A DNA stretch of 24,220 nucleotides from Cytophagaceae bacterium (GCA_021151805.1 JAGKWN010000061.1:1-24220), one strand, 5' to 3'. Shown: positions 1 to 8,573, numbered from the stretch's first letter. Numbers and translations: made by a program. Notes: generated by a model not told the origin, from the letters alone.

Positions 1-2
1 AA

Positions 3-87
3 AGTAATCAGTAATCAGTAATCAGTAATCAGTAATCAGTAATCAGTAATCAGTAATCAGTAATCAGTAATCAGTAATCAGTAATCA
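3..87. repeat. Perfect tandem heptamer array (12 x GTAATCA)
   Basis: Twelve uninterrupted, identical copies of the 7-mer GTAATCA occupy bases 4-87; in the register used for the other arrays of the window the unit is AGTAATC, starting at base 3. Seven is not a multiple of three and each 21-base cycle contains TAA, so the array cannot be coding. No inverted partner arm is visible downstream; one could lie left of the window. Bases 88-239, up to the gpmA start, are AT-rich leader in which I see no further structure. Perfect copies suggest recent slippage expansion, so copy number may vary between strains. Confidence 0.95.
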
Positions 88-239
88 GCTTTAATTTATG
101 AAAAACATCTTAAAAACATAAGTTGAAACGGATTAATAATAATTAAACAACATTTGCCCTTCAGACTTTTATTTACGCCATGGTCTTTTTATATTATAGT
201 AAATAGAATCTTGTTTTACGTAATCTCATTATAGTTATT

Positions 240-881
240 ATGTCTATTCTTGTTATCGTTCGGCATGGGCAATCGGAGTGGAACCTTAAAAACCTGTTTA
301 CGGGCTGGTCGGATGTTGAACTCACTGTTACCGGTCAACACGAAGCCGAACATGCGGGTATTGTATTGCGCCCGTATCATTTTGATATTGCTTATACTTC
401 CGTACTGAAGAGGGCTATTCACACCTTATCCATCATTCTTGAACAGATGCAGGTGTCTGTTCCTGTAATAGAAAATCAGGCCTTGAATGAACGTAATTAT
501 GGAAACTTGCAGGGATTAGATAAAGCGGAAGTCGGAAATAAATATGGTGCACAACAGCTGATGTTATGGCGCCGAAGTTTTACCGAAGTACCGCCTGGTG
601 GCGAGAGTCTGGAGAATACCTACCAGCGGGTTATTCCATATTACCAGCAGGAAATAGAACCTAAATTACGTGCAGGAAAAAATATATTGATTGTCGCGCA
701 TGGCAATAGTCTTCGTGCCTTAATGATGTATCTGGAACACATTTCGCCGGAAGATATCGCGCATGTAGATCTTGCTACCGGTGCACCAAGGTTGTATGAA
801 TTTTCAAGCAACTTAGAAGTAAATTCAGTATCTTATATAAAGCTGCCTGAAACCCCTTCAGACAGTTCTACGCTTTTATAA
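240..881 (+). CDS. gpmA: 2,3-bisphosphoglycerate-dependent phosphoglycerate mutase
   Basis: This cytoplasmic enzyme interconverts 3-phosphoglycerate and 2-phosphoglycerate in glycolysis and gluconeogenesis. The N-terminal phosphohistidine motif RHGQSEWN (His9) is followed by the family signature NLFTGWSDVELT. ERNYG carries the likely catalytic Glu84, WRRSF and PPGGES sit near residues 110-123, and the second active-site histidine is His154 in AHGNSLRAL. At 213 residues it is a little shorter than the proteobacterial enzyme (about 230-250). The ATG at 240 places the conserved strand right at the N-terminus, and no Shine-Dalgarno is visible, as usual in Bacteroidota. The poxB-like gene follows after 28 bp, so the two are probably cotranscribed. 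Confidence 0.95.
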   Translation: MSILVIVRHGQSEWNLKNLFTGWSDVELTVTGQHEAEHAGIVLRPYHFDIAYTSVLKRAIHTLSIILEQMQVSVPVIENQALNERNYGNLQGLDKAEVGNKYGAQQLMLWRRSFTEVPPGGESLENTYQRVIPYYQQEIEPKLRAGKNILIVAHGNSLRALMMYLEHISPEDIAHVDLATGAPRLYEFSSNLEVNSVSYIKLPETPSDSSTLL

Positions 882-909
882 ATGTTTTAAAGAAATAAAT
901 CGAACAGCT

Positions 910-2649
910 ATGTTTTCAAAAACAGTTTCGGATCAGCTTGTCACCATGCTGGTACAGGCGGGTATCAAAAGAATTTATGCCGTAACAGGCGACAGTCTGA
1001 ATTTTGTCAATGATGCCATTCGTAGAAACGGGGATATAGAATGGATACATGTACGGAATGAAGAAACCGGGGCTTTTGCAGCGGGGGCAGAAGCACAGTT
1101 AAACGGCATCGCATGCTGTGCGGGGAGTAGCGGTCCGGGGCATGTACATTTACTGAATGGTTTATATGATGCGCATAAGTCCGGCGCGTCTGTTATTGCC
1201 ATTGCTTCAACTTGTCATTCAACAGAATTCGGTACCGATTCTTTTCAGGAAACCAATACCATTAAATTGTTTGCTGATTGCAGTTGTTACAATCAAGTGG
1301 CTGTAACACCTCAGCAATTTCCACGCATGTTCCAGGCTGCAATTCAGCATGCCATTCATAAAAAAGGTGTAGCAGTAGTTGGTTTGCCCGGCGACCTTAC
1401 AGACATGCCTGCAGTTGAAAGCGTTACTGCCATGCAGGTGTATCGTTCCAATCCGGTGATCAAACCTGCTGGAGAAGAACTACAAGCGCTAGCAGAGATA
1501 CTACAGGCACACAAAAAAATTACTGTTTTCTGCGGAATTGGAGCTGCAGAAGCGCATGATGAAGTGGTTGAATTATCAAAGATTCTGAATGCACCTGTTG
1601 GTTATTCCTTTAAAGGCAAAATGGGTATTCAGCATGACAATCCCAATGAGATCGGAATGACTGGCCTCTTGGGCTTGCCTTCAGCTTTTGAGAGCATGCA
1701 TGAGTCAGATCTGATTCTTTTGTTGGGCACAGATTTTCCTTATCCGGATTTTATGCCGGTAAAAAATAAAATCATTCAGATTGATATAGCCCCGGAAAGG
1801 CTTGGCAGAAGAGCGAAGCTGGACATGGGGTTGTGTGGAAATATCAAAGATACACTTGAGGCATTAATACCTTTACTTACTCAGCAACCGGATGATACTT
1901 TCCTGAAGAAACAATTGGAAGGTTATTTGGAAATAAAAGAACATTTACAAAATTATGTGCATGATCCGGGTAAAGTGAACTCCATTCATCCGGAATATGT
2001 CGCAGCCCGTATTGATGCACTCTCTGCTGCAGATGCCATTTATACGGTTGATACGGGTATGACTTGCGTGTGGGCCGCACGTTATTTAAATGCCACCGGC
2101 AAACGTACATTGTTAGGTTCGTTTAACCACGGCTCCATGGCCAATGCCATGCCGCAGGCTATTGGCGCTGCCTTGGCTTGTCCGGACAGACAAGTGATTG
2201 CCCTCTGTGGTGATGGTGGTATCTCCATGATGCTGGGCGATATCATGACCATTGTACAATATAAATTGCCTGTTAAGCTGATTATTTTTAATAACCATAG
2301 TTTAGGCATGGTGAAACTCGAAATGGAAGTTGCCGGTTTGCCCGATTGGCAGACAGATATGATTAACCCGGATTTTACAAAGATTGCTGAAGCAATGGGC
2401 ATGCGTGCCCTTACCGTAGCAGACCCTGCAAATGTGGATGCAGCATTGACAGAAGCTTTTTCATATAACGGACCTATGTTGCTGAACATAATCACAGATG
2501 CAGATGCGCTGGCTATGCCACCTAAGATTACGTTTGAACAAATGAAGGGGATGGCTACCTCTATGACAAAGCTGATGTTGAGCGGCAGGATGGATGAGGT
2601 TTGGAAAACAATCGAATCCAATAAAAGACATTTGAAAGAATTACTGTAA
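910..2649 (+). CDS. poxB: Thiamine-diphosphate pyruvate oxidase/dehydrogenase (PoxB-like)
   Basis: This ThDP- and FAD-dependent enzyme probably decarboxylates pyruvate oxidatively to acetate and CO2, passing electrons to quinone. The order is an N-terminal Pyr domain (about 1-180) with the expected catalytic Glu51 in RNEETGAFAAG, a central FAD/Rossmann-like domain (about 190-330), and a C-terminal PP domain. The PP domain has the ThDP/Mg motif starting GDGG (434-437) and ending NN (461-462). The N-terminal stretch VTGDSLN...FAAGAEAQL closely follows E. coli PoxB as I know it, and the length (579 aa) is normal. The C-terminus ends in a charged helix (ISGR-like LSGRMDEVWKTIE) resembling the membrane-binding tail region of PoxB. 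Acetolactate synthase is less likely because of the PoxB-like N-terminus and lone occurrence. The gene ends at a large palindrome facing the DyP gene. Confidence 0.85.
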   Translation: MFSKTVSDQLVTMLVQAGIKRIYAVTGDSLNFVNDAIRRNGDIEWIHVRNEETGAFAAGAEAQLNGIACCAGSSGPGHVHLLNGLYDAHKSGASVIAIASTCHSTEFGTDSFQETNTIKLFADCSCYNQVAVTPQQFPRMFQAAIQHAIHKKGVAVVGLPGDLTDMPAVESVTAMQVYRSNPVIKPAGEELQALAEILQAHKKITVFCGIGAAEAHDEVVELSKILNAPVGYSFKGKMGIQHDNPNEIGMTGLLGLPSAFESMHESDLILLLGTDFPYPDFMPVKNKIIQIDIAPERLGRRAKLDMGLCGNIKDTLEALIPLLTQQPDDTFLKKQLEGYLEIKEHLQNYVHDPGKVNSIHPEYVAARIDALSAADAIYTVDTGMTCVWAARYLNATGKRTLLGSFNHGSMANAMPQAIGAALACPDRQVIALCGDGGISMMLGDIMTIVQYKLPVKLIIFNNHSLGMVKLEMEVAGLPDWQTDMINPDFTKIAEAMGMRALTVADPANVDAALTEAFSYNGPMLLNIITDADALAMPPKITFEQMKGMATSMTKLMLSGRMDEVWKTIESNKRHLKELL

Positions 2650-2672
2650 TGAATATGCAGCTTAAAAGATAA

Positions 2673-2726
2673 AAGCGGTCCTGATCCCGACCCCGATAGC
2701 TATCGGGGTCGGGATCAGGACCGCTT
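2673..2726. terminator. 54-bp perfect palindrome, likely bidirectional terminator
   Basis: Two 27-base arms are exact reverse complements with no spacer, centred on GATAGCTATC at 2695-2704; the core is CCCCGATAGCTATCGGGG. The palindrome lies between the convergent ends of poxB (stop 2647-2649) and the DyP peroxidase gene (stop 2738-2740). T-rich sequence leaves it on both sides, so termination in both directions is plausible. It is far longer than a normal terminator stem and has no loop. From memory, similar CGATAGCTATCG cores recur in Bacteroidota genomes, so it may also be a dispersed palindromic repeat. Confidence 0.8.
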
Positions 2727-2737
2727 CTTATTTTTGA

Positions 2738-4204
2738 TCAGATTGAACTTAAATATTTCAATGCCTTGAGCCCGGGCATAAAAAAGTAAGCGCCGCCTTT
2801 TACGTTTACAAAACGTGTGATTCCCTTAACCTGCTTACGCACCGGTAAAGCCTGTTCGGTAAAGGTTGAAGTAGCACCTTCGCCCATAATACCCGGGTAA
2901 CCGATCATCGGATCAGGATCTTCATATAGACCTGCAAACTTCGGATTGTTGATCCAGGTCTGCTGGATCAGTTCAAACTGACGGCCGATATTGGAATTGA
3001 AGCACAGGAAATACAATCCCCTTTCTTTATGATCTTCAGCAGCGTTGATGATATCCTTTGGTTCCATCGATGCAGCAAGGGGAGGACCGTAGGACCTTCC
3101 ACGACGGAGGATACGGAAGCGTTTCATAAACATCATGGATTTTTCAATGTCCTTTTCTTTATCACCTGTACTGTCGCGCAAAAAGTTATCGCGTGGGTTT
3201 GCTCTTCGTATATGCGACCCAATCGGACATTTAAAACCATCATAATCATCTTCGGCATAACCAAAATTGTCGAAGGTTTCTTTTGCCGGATCCGGATGTA
3301 CCGGACACTTGGTAAGTGGGGATCCGTTGGGCCAGCGACCAAGCATTTTGGATGCAATGTATTCTGCGGTGGTAGGATCCTGCTGCGCTGTTTTTTCTTT
3401 CGCTGCCTGATCGGCCATGTTCCAGAACGCTTTTACATTTTGTTCCAGCTGTCGGAATACAAGCATGCTTCCGTTTCTGCCCACATCTTTTAATGCCGGA
3501 TTATTCTTATCTGCCTGCAAAATATTTTGCGGATCATGTTCAGGACTGACTGTTGGGCTGAACATGTATTTTTCATATTCATTCTGATATCCGAAAAGAA
3601 ATTCTCCCGGATTGATCAGGTTGGCTTCGTGCTTGCTCTCGTGCCCAACGCCGCGCATGACAGGTTGTGCAATGCCATCACGAAAACCAAAGTGTTCTTT
3701 TTCGTTCGGTAGTTTCGTGCTATCTAATTCATATTTTATTTTTATACCGGCAGATGCCAGCGTGGATTTTTGTTCGTTTAGTACTATCTGTAATTTCGTA
3801 TCATCAGTTGCATATAACATCAGCAACAGATGAATGGATTCAAAATCATAATCGCTGCCACCCCAGTTCCATTTTTCCGGTGCGCTGTCGTCCAGGTCAC
3901 CTAACATACGACTGCGGTGTTCTGTTACCATGCCTTCAACAAACTCTGGCGGAAAGGTTGTCAATCCTTCCGCAGGTATATTCATTTTAGCAACGCCACT
4001 ATAAGTAAACGCTAATTGTATAGCAGAATCAATCGTTTGCGTAGATATACCAGCATGTGTAATCGATGGAAGTAAGGAGGTGATCCATTGCTTTGATTTT
4101 GCAATGTCGGTAATCTCAAGCAGTAAAAATGATGCTGCTTTCAGCTTGTCGTATCCTTTGATGATGATGCCTTGCACATCATTCAATTCTACAGATTCAT
4201 TCAT
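2738..4204 (-). CDS. DyP-type heme peroxidase
   Basis: A 488-residue member of the dye-decolorising peroxidase family, which oxidises phenolic or other substrates with H2O2 using heme. The family hallmark GxxDG is present as GFRDG (173-177; Asp176 would be the distal acid). CPIGSHIRRANPRD (326-339) supplies the likely proximal heme ligand His331. RRGRSYGPPL (367-376) and FNSNIGRQFELIQQTWIN (402-419) match the conserved C-terminal half. The length puts it with the long DyP classes rather than short EfeB/YfeX types. I see no signal peptide or Tat motif, so it is probably cytoplasmic or membrane-associated through its neighbour. It is the last gene of a minus-strand operon, 20 bp after the membrane protein gene and two genes after a catalase-like gene. 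Confidence 0.93.
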   Translation of the reverse strand: MNESVELNDVQGIIIKGYDKLKAASFLLLEITDIAKSKQWITSLLPSITHAGISTQTIDSAIQLAFTYSGVAKMNIPAEGLTTFPPEFVEGMVTEHRSRMLGDLDDSAPEKWNWGGSDYDFESIHLLLMLYATDDTKLQIVLNEQKSTLASAGIKIKYELDSTKLPNEKEHFGFRDGIAQPVMRGVGHESKHEANLINPGEFLFGYQNEYEKYMFSPTVSPEHDPQNILQADKNNPALKDVGRNGSMLVFRQLEQNVKAFWNMADQAAKEKTAQQDPTTAEYIASKMLGRWPNGSPLTKCPVHPDPAKETFDNFGYAEDDYDGFKCPIGSHIRRANPRDNFLRDSTGDKEKDIEKSMMFMKRFRILRRGRSYGPPLAASMEPKDIINAAEDHKERGLYFLCFNSNIGRQFELIQQTWINNPKFAGLYEDPDPMIGYPGIMGEGATSTFTEQALPVRKQVKGITRFVNVKGGAYFFMPGLKALKYLSSI

Positions 4205-4224
4205 AGTTTATAGGTAGTAAAATG

Positions 4225-5538
4225 TTATAATCTTTTTAGCCAGTCTGAAACAGATTCTTTTGAACTGCCATCAAGTCCTTTCCGGATCTTGGAATTGTTC
4301 AGAATATTTTTCATCGTAATGTATGGGTATGTACTATAGAATACCTGCGAAGGATATTGATTATTCCGTACGACTGTTTTGAAGGCCTGCTCATCAAAAG
4401 CACCTTCCCATAACAGACGTTTTGTTTTCGGATAATTGGCTGTAGTACCAAACGTAAGGTTCATGGCCATGGCAGAGCGGTCGATGAACTCACTCAGGTA
4501 AACCTGCCATGCCCCGTCATAGTTACTCAGAAACATAACATTCTTGCCCTTGTTAAATAAGCTCCAGTTTGCAAAGTGTATGGTCTCAATACCACTCAGC
4601 TTTCCTTTGTTTGAACGGTACGTGCCATTCAATGAAAAGATCCACAAACCGATTTTAAGTGTGGTAAGCCTGTACCAATACGGTTTATTTATACTACCGT
4701 AGATGGTAAGCTGATTCATGAATACACGGTCTTCTTTATTCAGCAGGTCTGTAATGGTTTTTGTCCGCACAATCTGTTTTCTTTTTTTATCATCCCTCTT
4801 TTCAAAGATCCTTGAAAGAAGCAGCCACCAGATCGGAATAAAAAAGACAATAAGCACCGGTAACAAAAGCACGATAAGCAATAGCTTGGTCACCAGTTTA
4901 AAATAGTATATAAAATTCCAGCCGAAGGAAGGTTGGGCCCGCTGTTTCAGCGCCCATTTCAATGAAGGATCGCTTTGTATGTAATGAATGATTCCTGCTT
5001 TGATTTCTTCATCTGTCAAGCCTTCCAATTTGTTGGCGGCCTGGCGTTGATTTAAATAGGTTTGAATAGCATCGCGTACTTTTTGTTCACCAAGGATCTG
5101 TTCAACCGTTCCACCTCTGTATGCGGGCCAGAGCAATTGATTTTTGCTCATATGTTTTTTAAAATAATGGATGATAGAAGAATCGGTTGTACCTGTTCCG
5201 GAAGGGAAGCCTTTACAATAACTGTAGATCATGTTAATACTGTCGCGGCATTTATCAAGCAGTTCCATTAAATGTTCTTCTTCGCTGCCATCGTAATACG
5301 CCGCATAAACGAGACTGCTGGGAAATGCATTTCCGGATACATCCTTTAAACCTTCAATGATGAACCAGCGACAAAAATGCAGGCCTTTCATCCCGGCAAA
5401 ATCAATCACAGGCGTAGTGTTAATATTGTCGCCAATGTGATTAAGCAGAATGTAGAGTTCCTGGATATCCCTGGCCGGATCAATCTCTGTAATTACAGTT
5501 ATACCGCCCTGGCCGATATATCTTTCATTGTTTTTCAT
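4225..5538 (-). CDS. Unrecognised membrane protein with internally duplicated domain, in heme-enzyme operon
   Basis: I cannot name this 437-residue protein. It has one strong hydrophobic segment (about 214-242) followed by a very basic stretch (EKRDDKKRKQ). The soluble parts on either side carry the same landmarks. HFCRW (54-58) matches HFANW (321-325), YYDG (81-84) matches NYDG (339-342), and MELLD (91-95) matches SEFID (349-353). A third block, T-x3-IL-x3-K-V/I-R, occurs at 144-155 and again at 408-419. The protein therefore looks like two copies of one alpha/beta domain around a membrane anchor. HF..W followed by ..YDG resembles ferredoxin-like (dimeric alpha-beta barrel) domains, the superfamily that also holds DyP peroxidases, but that fold link is inference. 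It lies 38 bp after the catalase-like gene and 20 bp before the DyP gene, so the three are probably cotranscribed and may form a complex. Confidence 0.85.
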   Translation of the reverse strand: MKNNERYIGQGGITVITEIDPARDIQELYILLNHIGDNINTTPVIDFAGMKGLHFCRWFIIEGLKDVSGNAFPSSLVYAAYYDGSEEEHLMELLDKCRDSINMIYSYCKGFPSGTGTTDSSIIHYFKKHMSKNQLLWPAYRGGTVEQILGEQKVRDAIQTYLNQRQAANKLEGLTDEEIKAGIIHYIQSDPSLKWALKQRAQPSFGWNFIYYFKLVTKLLLIVLLLPVLIVFFIPIWWLLLSRIFEKRDDKKRKQIVRTKTITDLLNKEDRVFMNQLTIYGSINKPYWYRLTTLKIGLWIFSLNGTYRSNKGKLSGIETIHFANWSLFNKGKNVMFLSNYDGAWQVYLSEFIDRSAMAMNLTFGTTANYPKTKRLLWEGAFDEQAFKTVVRNNQYPSQVFYSTYPYITMKNILNNSKIRKGLDGSSKESVSDWLKRL

Positions 5539-5576
5539 TAGTAAAATAGGTTGAGTAAAAAGTTGGTATGAATAAG

Positions 5577-6602
5577 TTAATTGAAGAATTCCATGGAGGT
5601 TGGTTCGTGTTCGTGCTTACCGTTAAGCTTGTGCCTGAAATCAGACAAGGCGATGTATACAGCCTTGCGCGCTCTGTTTACCCCGCCAATAGGTTGATGA
5701 GCTTTTGTACAATGCCATGGTGTAAAGGAAAGTTTTTCAGCATAATTTTCCTGGGCAGGAGAATTGAAGTGCTGTTTGGGAATGCGTATGGTGGCAACTT
5801 TAACGTAAGGCGAAGTCCATGCAACGGTAGGATCTTCAATCGGCATGGTGCTGGGATCTTCCTGAAATTGTACCATGAAATCAAAGCAATAATCGGAGTG
5901 GGAGAGATCACTGATTAATCGTTTCTTTAAAAAGTTCTTCGTGGGTTTTACCGGCATTGAACTGGCTTGGTTGTCTTGCGGGATCGCTGCATATTTTACA
6001 GCTTTTGTTTCATCGTTGCCAAACCGGTAAGGTGTTGTGCTGAAGAATTCTGTTTCAAGCAGGTTGCTGCATTTGGATATTTGTTTGATGGAGCGGATAA
6101 CAACTGAAAGATGTGTAAGTGCATACCACAAAAGCTTTAAGCCGCCGCCCATTAATGCAGATAATGATTTTTGAAAATCATGTACTGAACGTGTTTGTAA
6201 TGTCTTGCTTGTTACAAGCAGGAAGTCGTGTGTAACATCGTTACGATGAGCATTGAGCAATTTTTCACCGGGTACACCAATAAGCTTAATGGCCATGCCC
6301 CGCATATCTTTTTTGATATCTGAAGCGGGTTTCTTCTTCGCATTGGAAAACCTCACCCAGCATGGGTATTCAGCCCCTTTTTGAAAAATGCCTTGTTGGT
6401 ATTTGGCCTCCAGATCATCCGGCACTTTAAACACAGCTTTAACAAGTCCGTGCATTTTGGGATGAAACATTCTTTTTACCTGTCCCGTTGGATAATATTT
6501 CGGTAACTGTTTTTTGAATGCCTGTATTATTTTTTCAATGTAAATATCTTCATTGGGTTCTATGTATTCCTGACCGGGAGCATAGGCTTGTTGTTTTTCC
6601 AT
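5577..6602 (-). CDS. Catalase-like heme protein (y4iL / allene-oxide-synthase-related)
   Basis: A 341-residue protein of the minimal catalase-like heme family, well below the roughly 480 residues of true monofunctional catalases. MHGLVKAVFKV carries the candidate distal His51. WVRFSNAKK (82-90), DMRGMAIKL (99-107) and THDFLLV (124-130) follow the catalase barrel core, and PIEDPTVAW (254-262) is typical of the y4iL-like branch. Near the C-terminus NRARKAVY contains an R-x3-Y pattern (Arg312/Tyr316) that matches the proximal heme tyrosine motif of catalases. There is no signal peptide. Relatives include hydroperoxide-metabolising enzymes such as allene oxide synthases, so a lipid hydroperoxide is as likely a substrate as H2O2. 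It is the first gene of the three-gene operon and diverges from the gene at 6762; a TACTTTTG in the intergenic region on this strand could be its -7 element. Confidence 0.85.
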   Translation of the reverse strand: MEKQQAYAPGQEYIEPNEDIYIEKIIQAFKKQLPKYYPTGQVKRMFHPKMHGLVKAVFKVPDDLEAKYQQGIFQKGAEYPCWVRFSNAKKKPASDIKKDMRGMAIKLIGVPGEKLLNAHRNDVTHDFLLVTSKTLQTRSVHDFQKSLSALMGGGLKLLWYALTHLSVVIRSIKQISKCSNLLETEFFSTTPYRFGNDETKAVKYAAIPQDNQASSMPVKPTKNFLKKRLISDLSHSDYCFDFMVQFQEDPSTMPIEDPTVAWTSPYVKVATIRIPKQHFNSPAQENYAEKLSFTPWHCTKAHQPIGGVNRARKAVYIALSDFRHKLNGKHEHEPTSMEFFN

Positions 6603-6761
6603 ATAATAGCTGTAAAAAGTACTTAAAAAACGATTATGTAAAATACAAATTAGTATTCAATCGCAAAAGTATTCACTGCAACAAACAATAAATTTAAAGA
6701 ACCGGGAAGAAATAGACATTATCTTTTTAACTTTGGTTAATAGGTATTACGGTATTTTTTG

Positions 6762-7247
6762 ATGAAAGAAATCAATAAGAATCAACTCGAAAAAAAGATC
6801 AGGGCACTGATCATAGCCTTTATTATTGGCTTGGTGTTAAGCGGTGTTACGGCTTTTCCTATTGAAAGCCAGTTGGAAATTGCCGTCGCACATAAGTCGA
6901 TGTTACCATGGTTTGTAAGGGGCTGGCTCGTTCAGGTATATGAGGCTGTTAAAGCAACGAATGCCATCTATCCGTTTATCAGTTATGGAACCGATTGGCT
7001 GGCATTTGCGCATCTGGTCATTGCTGTTGCCTTTATTGGGCCATTAAGAGATCCCGTACGGAATATCTGGGTGATTCAGTTTGGCATGATCGCATGTGTA
7101 ATGATATTTCCCTTAGCGCTTATTGCAGGTCCCATCCGGGAGATTCCATTTTACTGGCAAGTGATTGACTGCTCCTTTGGTGTGTTTGGTTTTATCTTGT
7201 TGTATTGGTGTTACAGATGTATCCGACAGCTGGAGGCAATGCATTGA
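6762..7247 (+). CDS. Small four-helix membrane protein, function unknown
   Basis: The 161-residue product has four likely membrane segments (about 15-31, 79-94, 102-122 and 135-152) and a charged Lys-rich N-terminus. Between segments 1 and 2 lies a roughly 45-residue hydrophilic/amphipathic loop with WFVRGW. No enzymatic motif was recognised. I chose the ATG at 6762; the TTG immediately before it (6759) is in frame but an improbable start. The gene stands alone, divergent from the heme-enzyme operon by 159 bp, and the transporter gene begins 186 bp downstream. That 186-bp gap is AT-rich with only a weak 6-bp inverted repeat (7281-7286/7301-7306). Confidence 0.8.
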   Translation: MKEINKNQLEKKIRALIIAFIIGLVLSGVTAFPIESQLEIAVAHKSMLPWFVRGWLVQVYEAVKATNAIYPFISYGTDWLAFAHLVIAVAFIGPLRDPVRNIWVIQFGMIACVMIFPLALIAGPIREIPFYWQVIDCSFGVFGFILLYWCYRCIRQLEAMH

Positions 7248-7433
7248 TTTTTTTTATTTAATTTTCTTGTTGTATTAAGTGTTCAGGTTTATTAGCTATT
7301 CTGAACATAAGTCTTTCATAACGATTATTTAAGACGAAGAATTTCCTCTGTCAAAATCATGAAATACCAATTTCTTTCGCTAAATTAAATAGAGCGCAAA
7401 GTATAATCAGCACTTTATTTAAATGTATTTTAT

Positions 7434-8573
7434 ATGACAGAGCAAGTTCAACCTTTTCGTCTTTTACATAATCTTTTAATTGGTGTGATCATCGTAGCAG
7501 CGATGATCTTTACAAAAGCCTGGCTCATACCTGTATCATGGGGATTTCTATTTGCCTGCTTTTTATATCCGCTGTGCAGCTTTCTTGAAAAGAAAGGACT
7601 GAACCGAACAGCAGTTTCAATGACAGTAACCTTATGCTTTTGTATTGTGATGGTATTTGTCATGTATTTTTTGATAACATCTGCTTTTCATATCATTCAG
7701 AATAATGATAATGTATTGAACAAAATTAAAGAAGGGTTTGAATCAGCTGTATTATATATTCAATCTAAAACGGGTATAGAATTTTATCATCCGGAAAATC
7801 TAAAAGAAAACATATCAAATACCTTCAGTAGCGGTATTGGAATCTTAACTACGCAGCTGAGTACAGTAGGGGCGAATCTGCTGACGATTGCACTTACACC
7901 GGTATTTCTGTTTTTTCTATTGAATGCACGGGGGCTCGTAAAAGATTTTTTTCTGAATAATTATTCAGGTAACAGTCTGGAAACAATTCAGAATTTTATT
8001 CAGAAAGCGCATACATCTGTTAAAAATTATTTATGGGGAACATTGATACTTACTGTCGTAACGGCCATCATGACATACATTATACTGATATTATTCGGTA
8101 TTAAATCTGCGATTTTCTTTAGCGTATTCCTTGCCATATTAAATATTATTCCATACCTCGGAAACCTGATTGCTTATATCGGAATCCTATCTTTTGTCTG
8201 GATCACCAAAGATTCAGGATCGACAGTTATTTATGTTACCATCTGTTTATATTTCTCCAATATGATCCAGGAAAATATTCTGCGGCCCAAATTGATTGGT
8301 GATAAGATGGAAATTAATCCGTTCATGATACTTTCTGCAGTCATGTTGGGTGCTATTATCTGGGGCGTATCTGGTATGGTTCTTTTCGTCCCTTTTCTAG
8401 GTATAGTGAAGGCATTGGTTGAAAGCAATCCGGAATGGAATAAATATGCCATACTGCTTTCGTCCGGCGAAGGAGACAAGCGAAACCGCATGAAAAATTT
8501 TGCCAGCAAAATTTTGAATAAAAAAGAAAAAACTGTCAACAAAAGGATACCAGATGAAAAAAAGAAGGACTGA
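7434..8573 (+). CDS. AI-2E family transporter (PerM/YdiK type)
   Basis: A 379-residue polytopic inner-membrane protein with the layout of the AI-2E/UPF0118 family: paired N-terminal helices (about 10-45), a helix at about 60-85, a soluble region with amphipathic helices (about 90-140), and four or more further helices to about 335. The family hallmark LNIIPYLGNLIAYIG lies near 235-250. The C-terminal tail is strongly basic (KILNKKEKTVNKRIPDEKKKD). Members have been linked to autoinducer-2 export, Na+/H+ antiport or other small-molecule transport, and the substrate cannot be told here. Its stop codon overlaps the left arm of a small hairpin (8566-8572/8588-8594). Confidence 0.88.
   Translation: MTEQVQPFRLLHNLLIGVIIVAAMIFTKAWLIPVSWGFLFACFLYPLCSFLEKKGLNRTAVSMTVTLCFCIVMVFVMYFLITSAFHIIQNNDNVLNKIKEGFESAVLYIQSKTGIEFYHPENLKENISNTFSSGIGILTTQLSTVGANLLTIALTPVFLFFLLNARGLVKDFFLNNYSGNSLETIQNFIQKAHTSVKNYLWGTLILTVVTAIMTYIILILFGIKSAIFFSVFLAILNIIPYLGNLIAYIGILSFVWITKDSGSTVIYVTICLYFSNMIQENILRPKLIGDKMEINPFMILSAVMLGAIIWGVSGMVLFVPFLGIVKALVESNPEWNKYAILLSSGEGDKRNRMKNFASKILNKKEKTVNKRIPDEKKKD

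Noticed and set aside
3..87. CRISPR array
   Set aside because: The 7-bp units are contiguous and identical with no spacers, far below CRISPR repeat length, and no cas genes are present.
2082..2621. 179-aa minus-strand ORF inside poxB
   Set aside because: It is the antisense shadow of a strongly conserved coding region, with no recognisable motif of its own.
5568..5918. 116-aa plus-strand ORF inside the catalase-like gene
   Set aside because: It overlaps the conserved C-terminal coding region of the catalase-like protein on the other strand and shows no family features.
6732..6761. TTTG...TATTTTTTG as promoter of the gene at 6762
   Set aside because: The spacing is 17 bases, the -7 match is imperfect, and it would overlap the start codon.
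7281..7306. GTTCAG/CTGAAC inverted repeat as a terminator or operator
   Set aside because: The stem has only 6 bp with a 14-base loop and no T-tract; chance is likely in AT-rich DNA.
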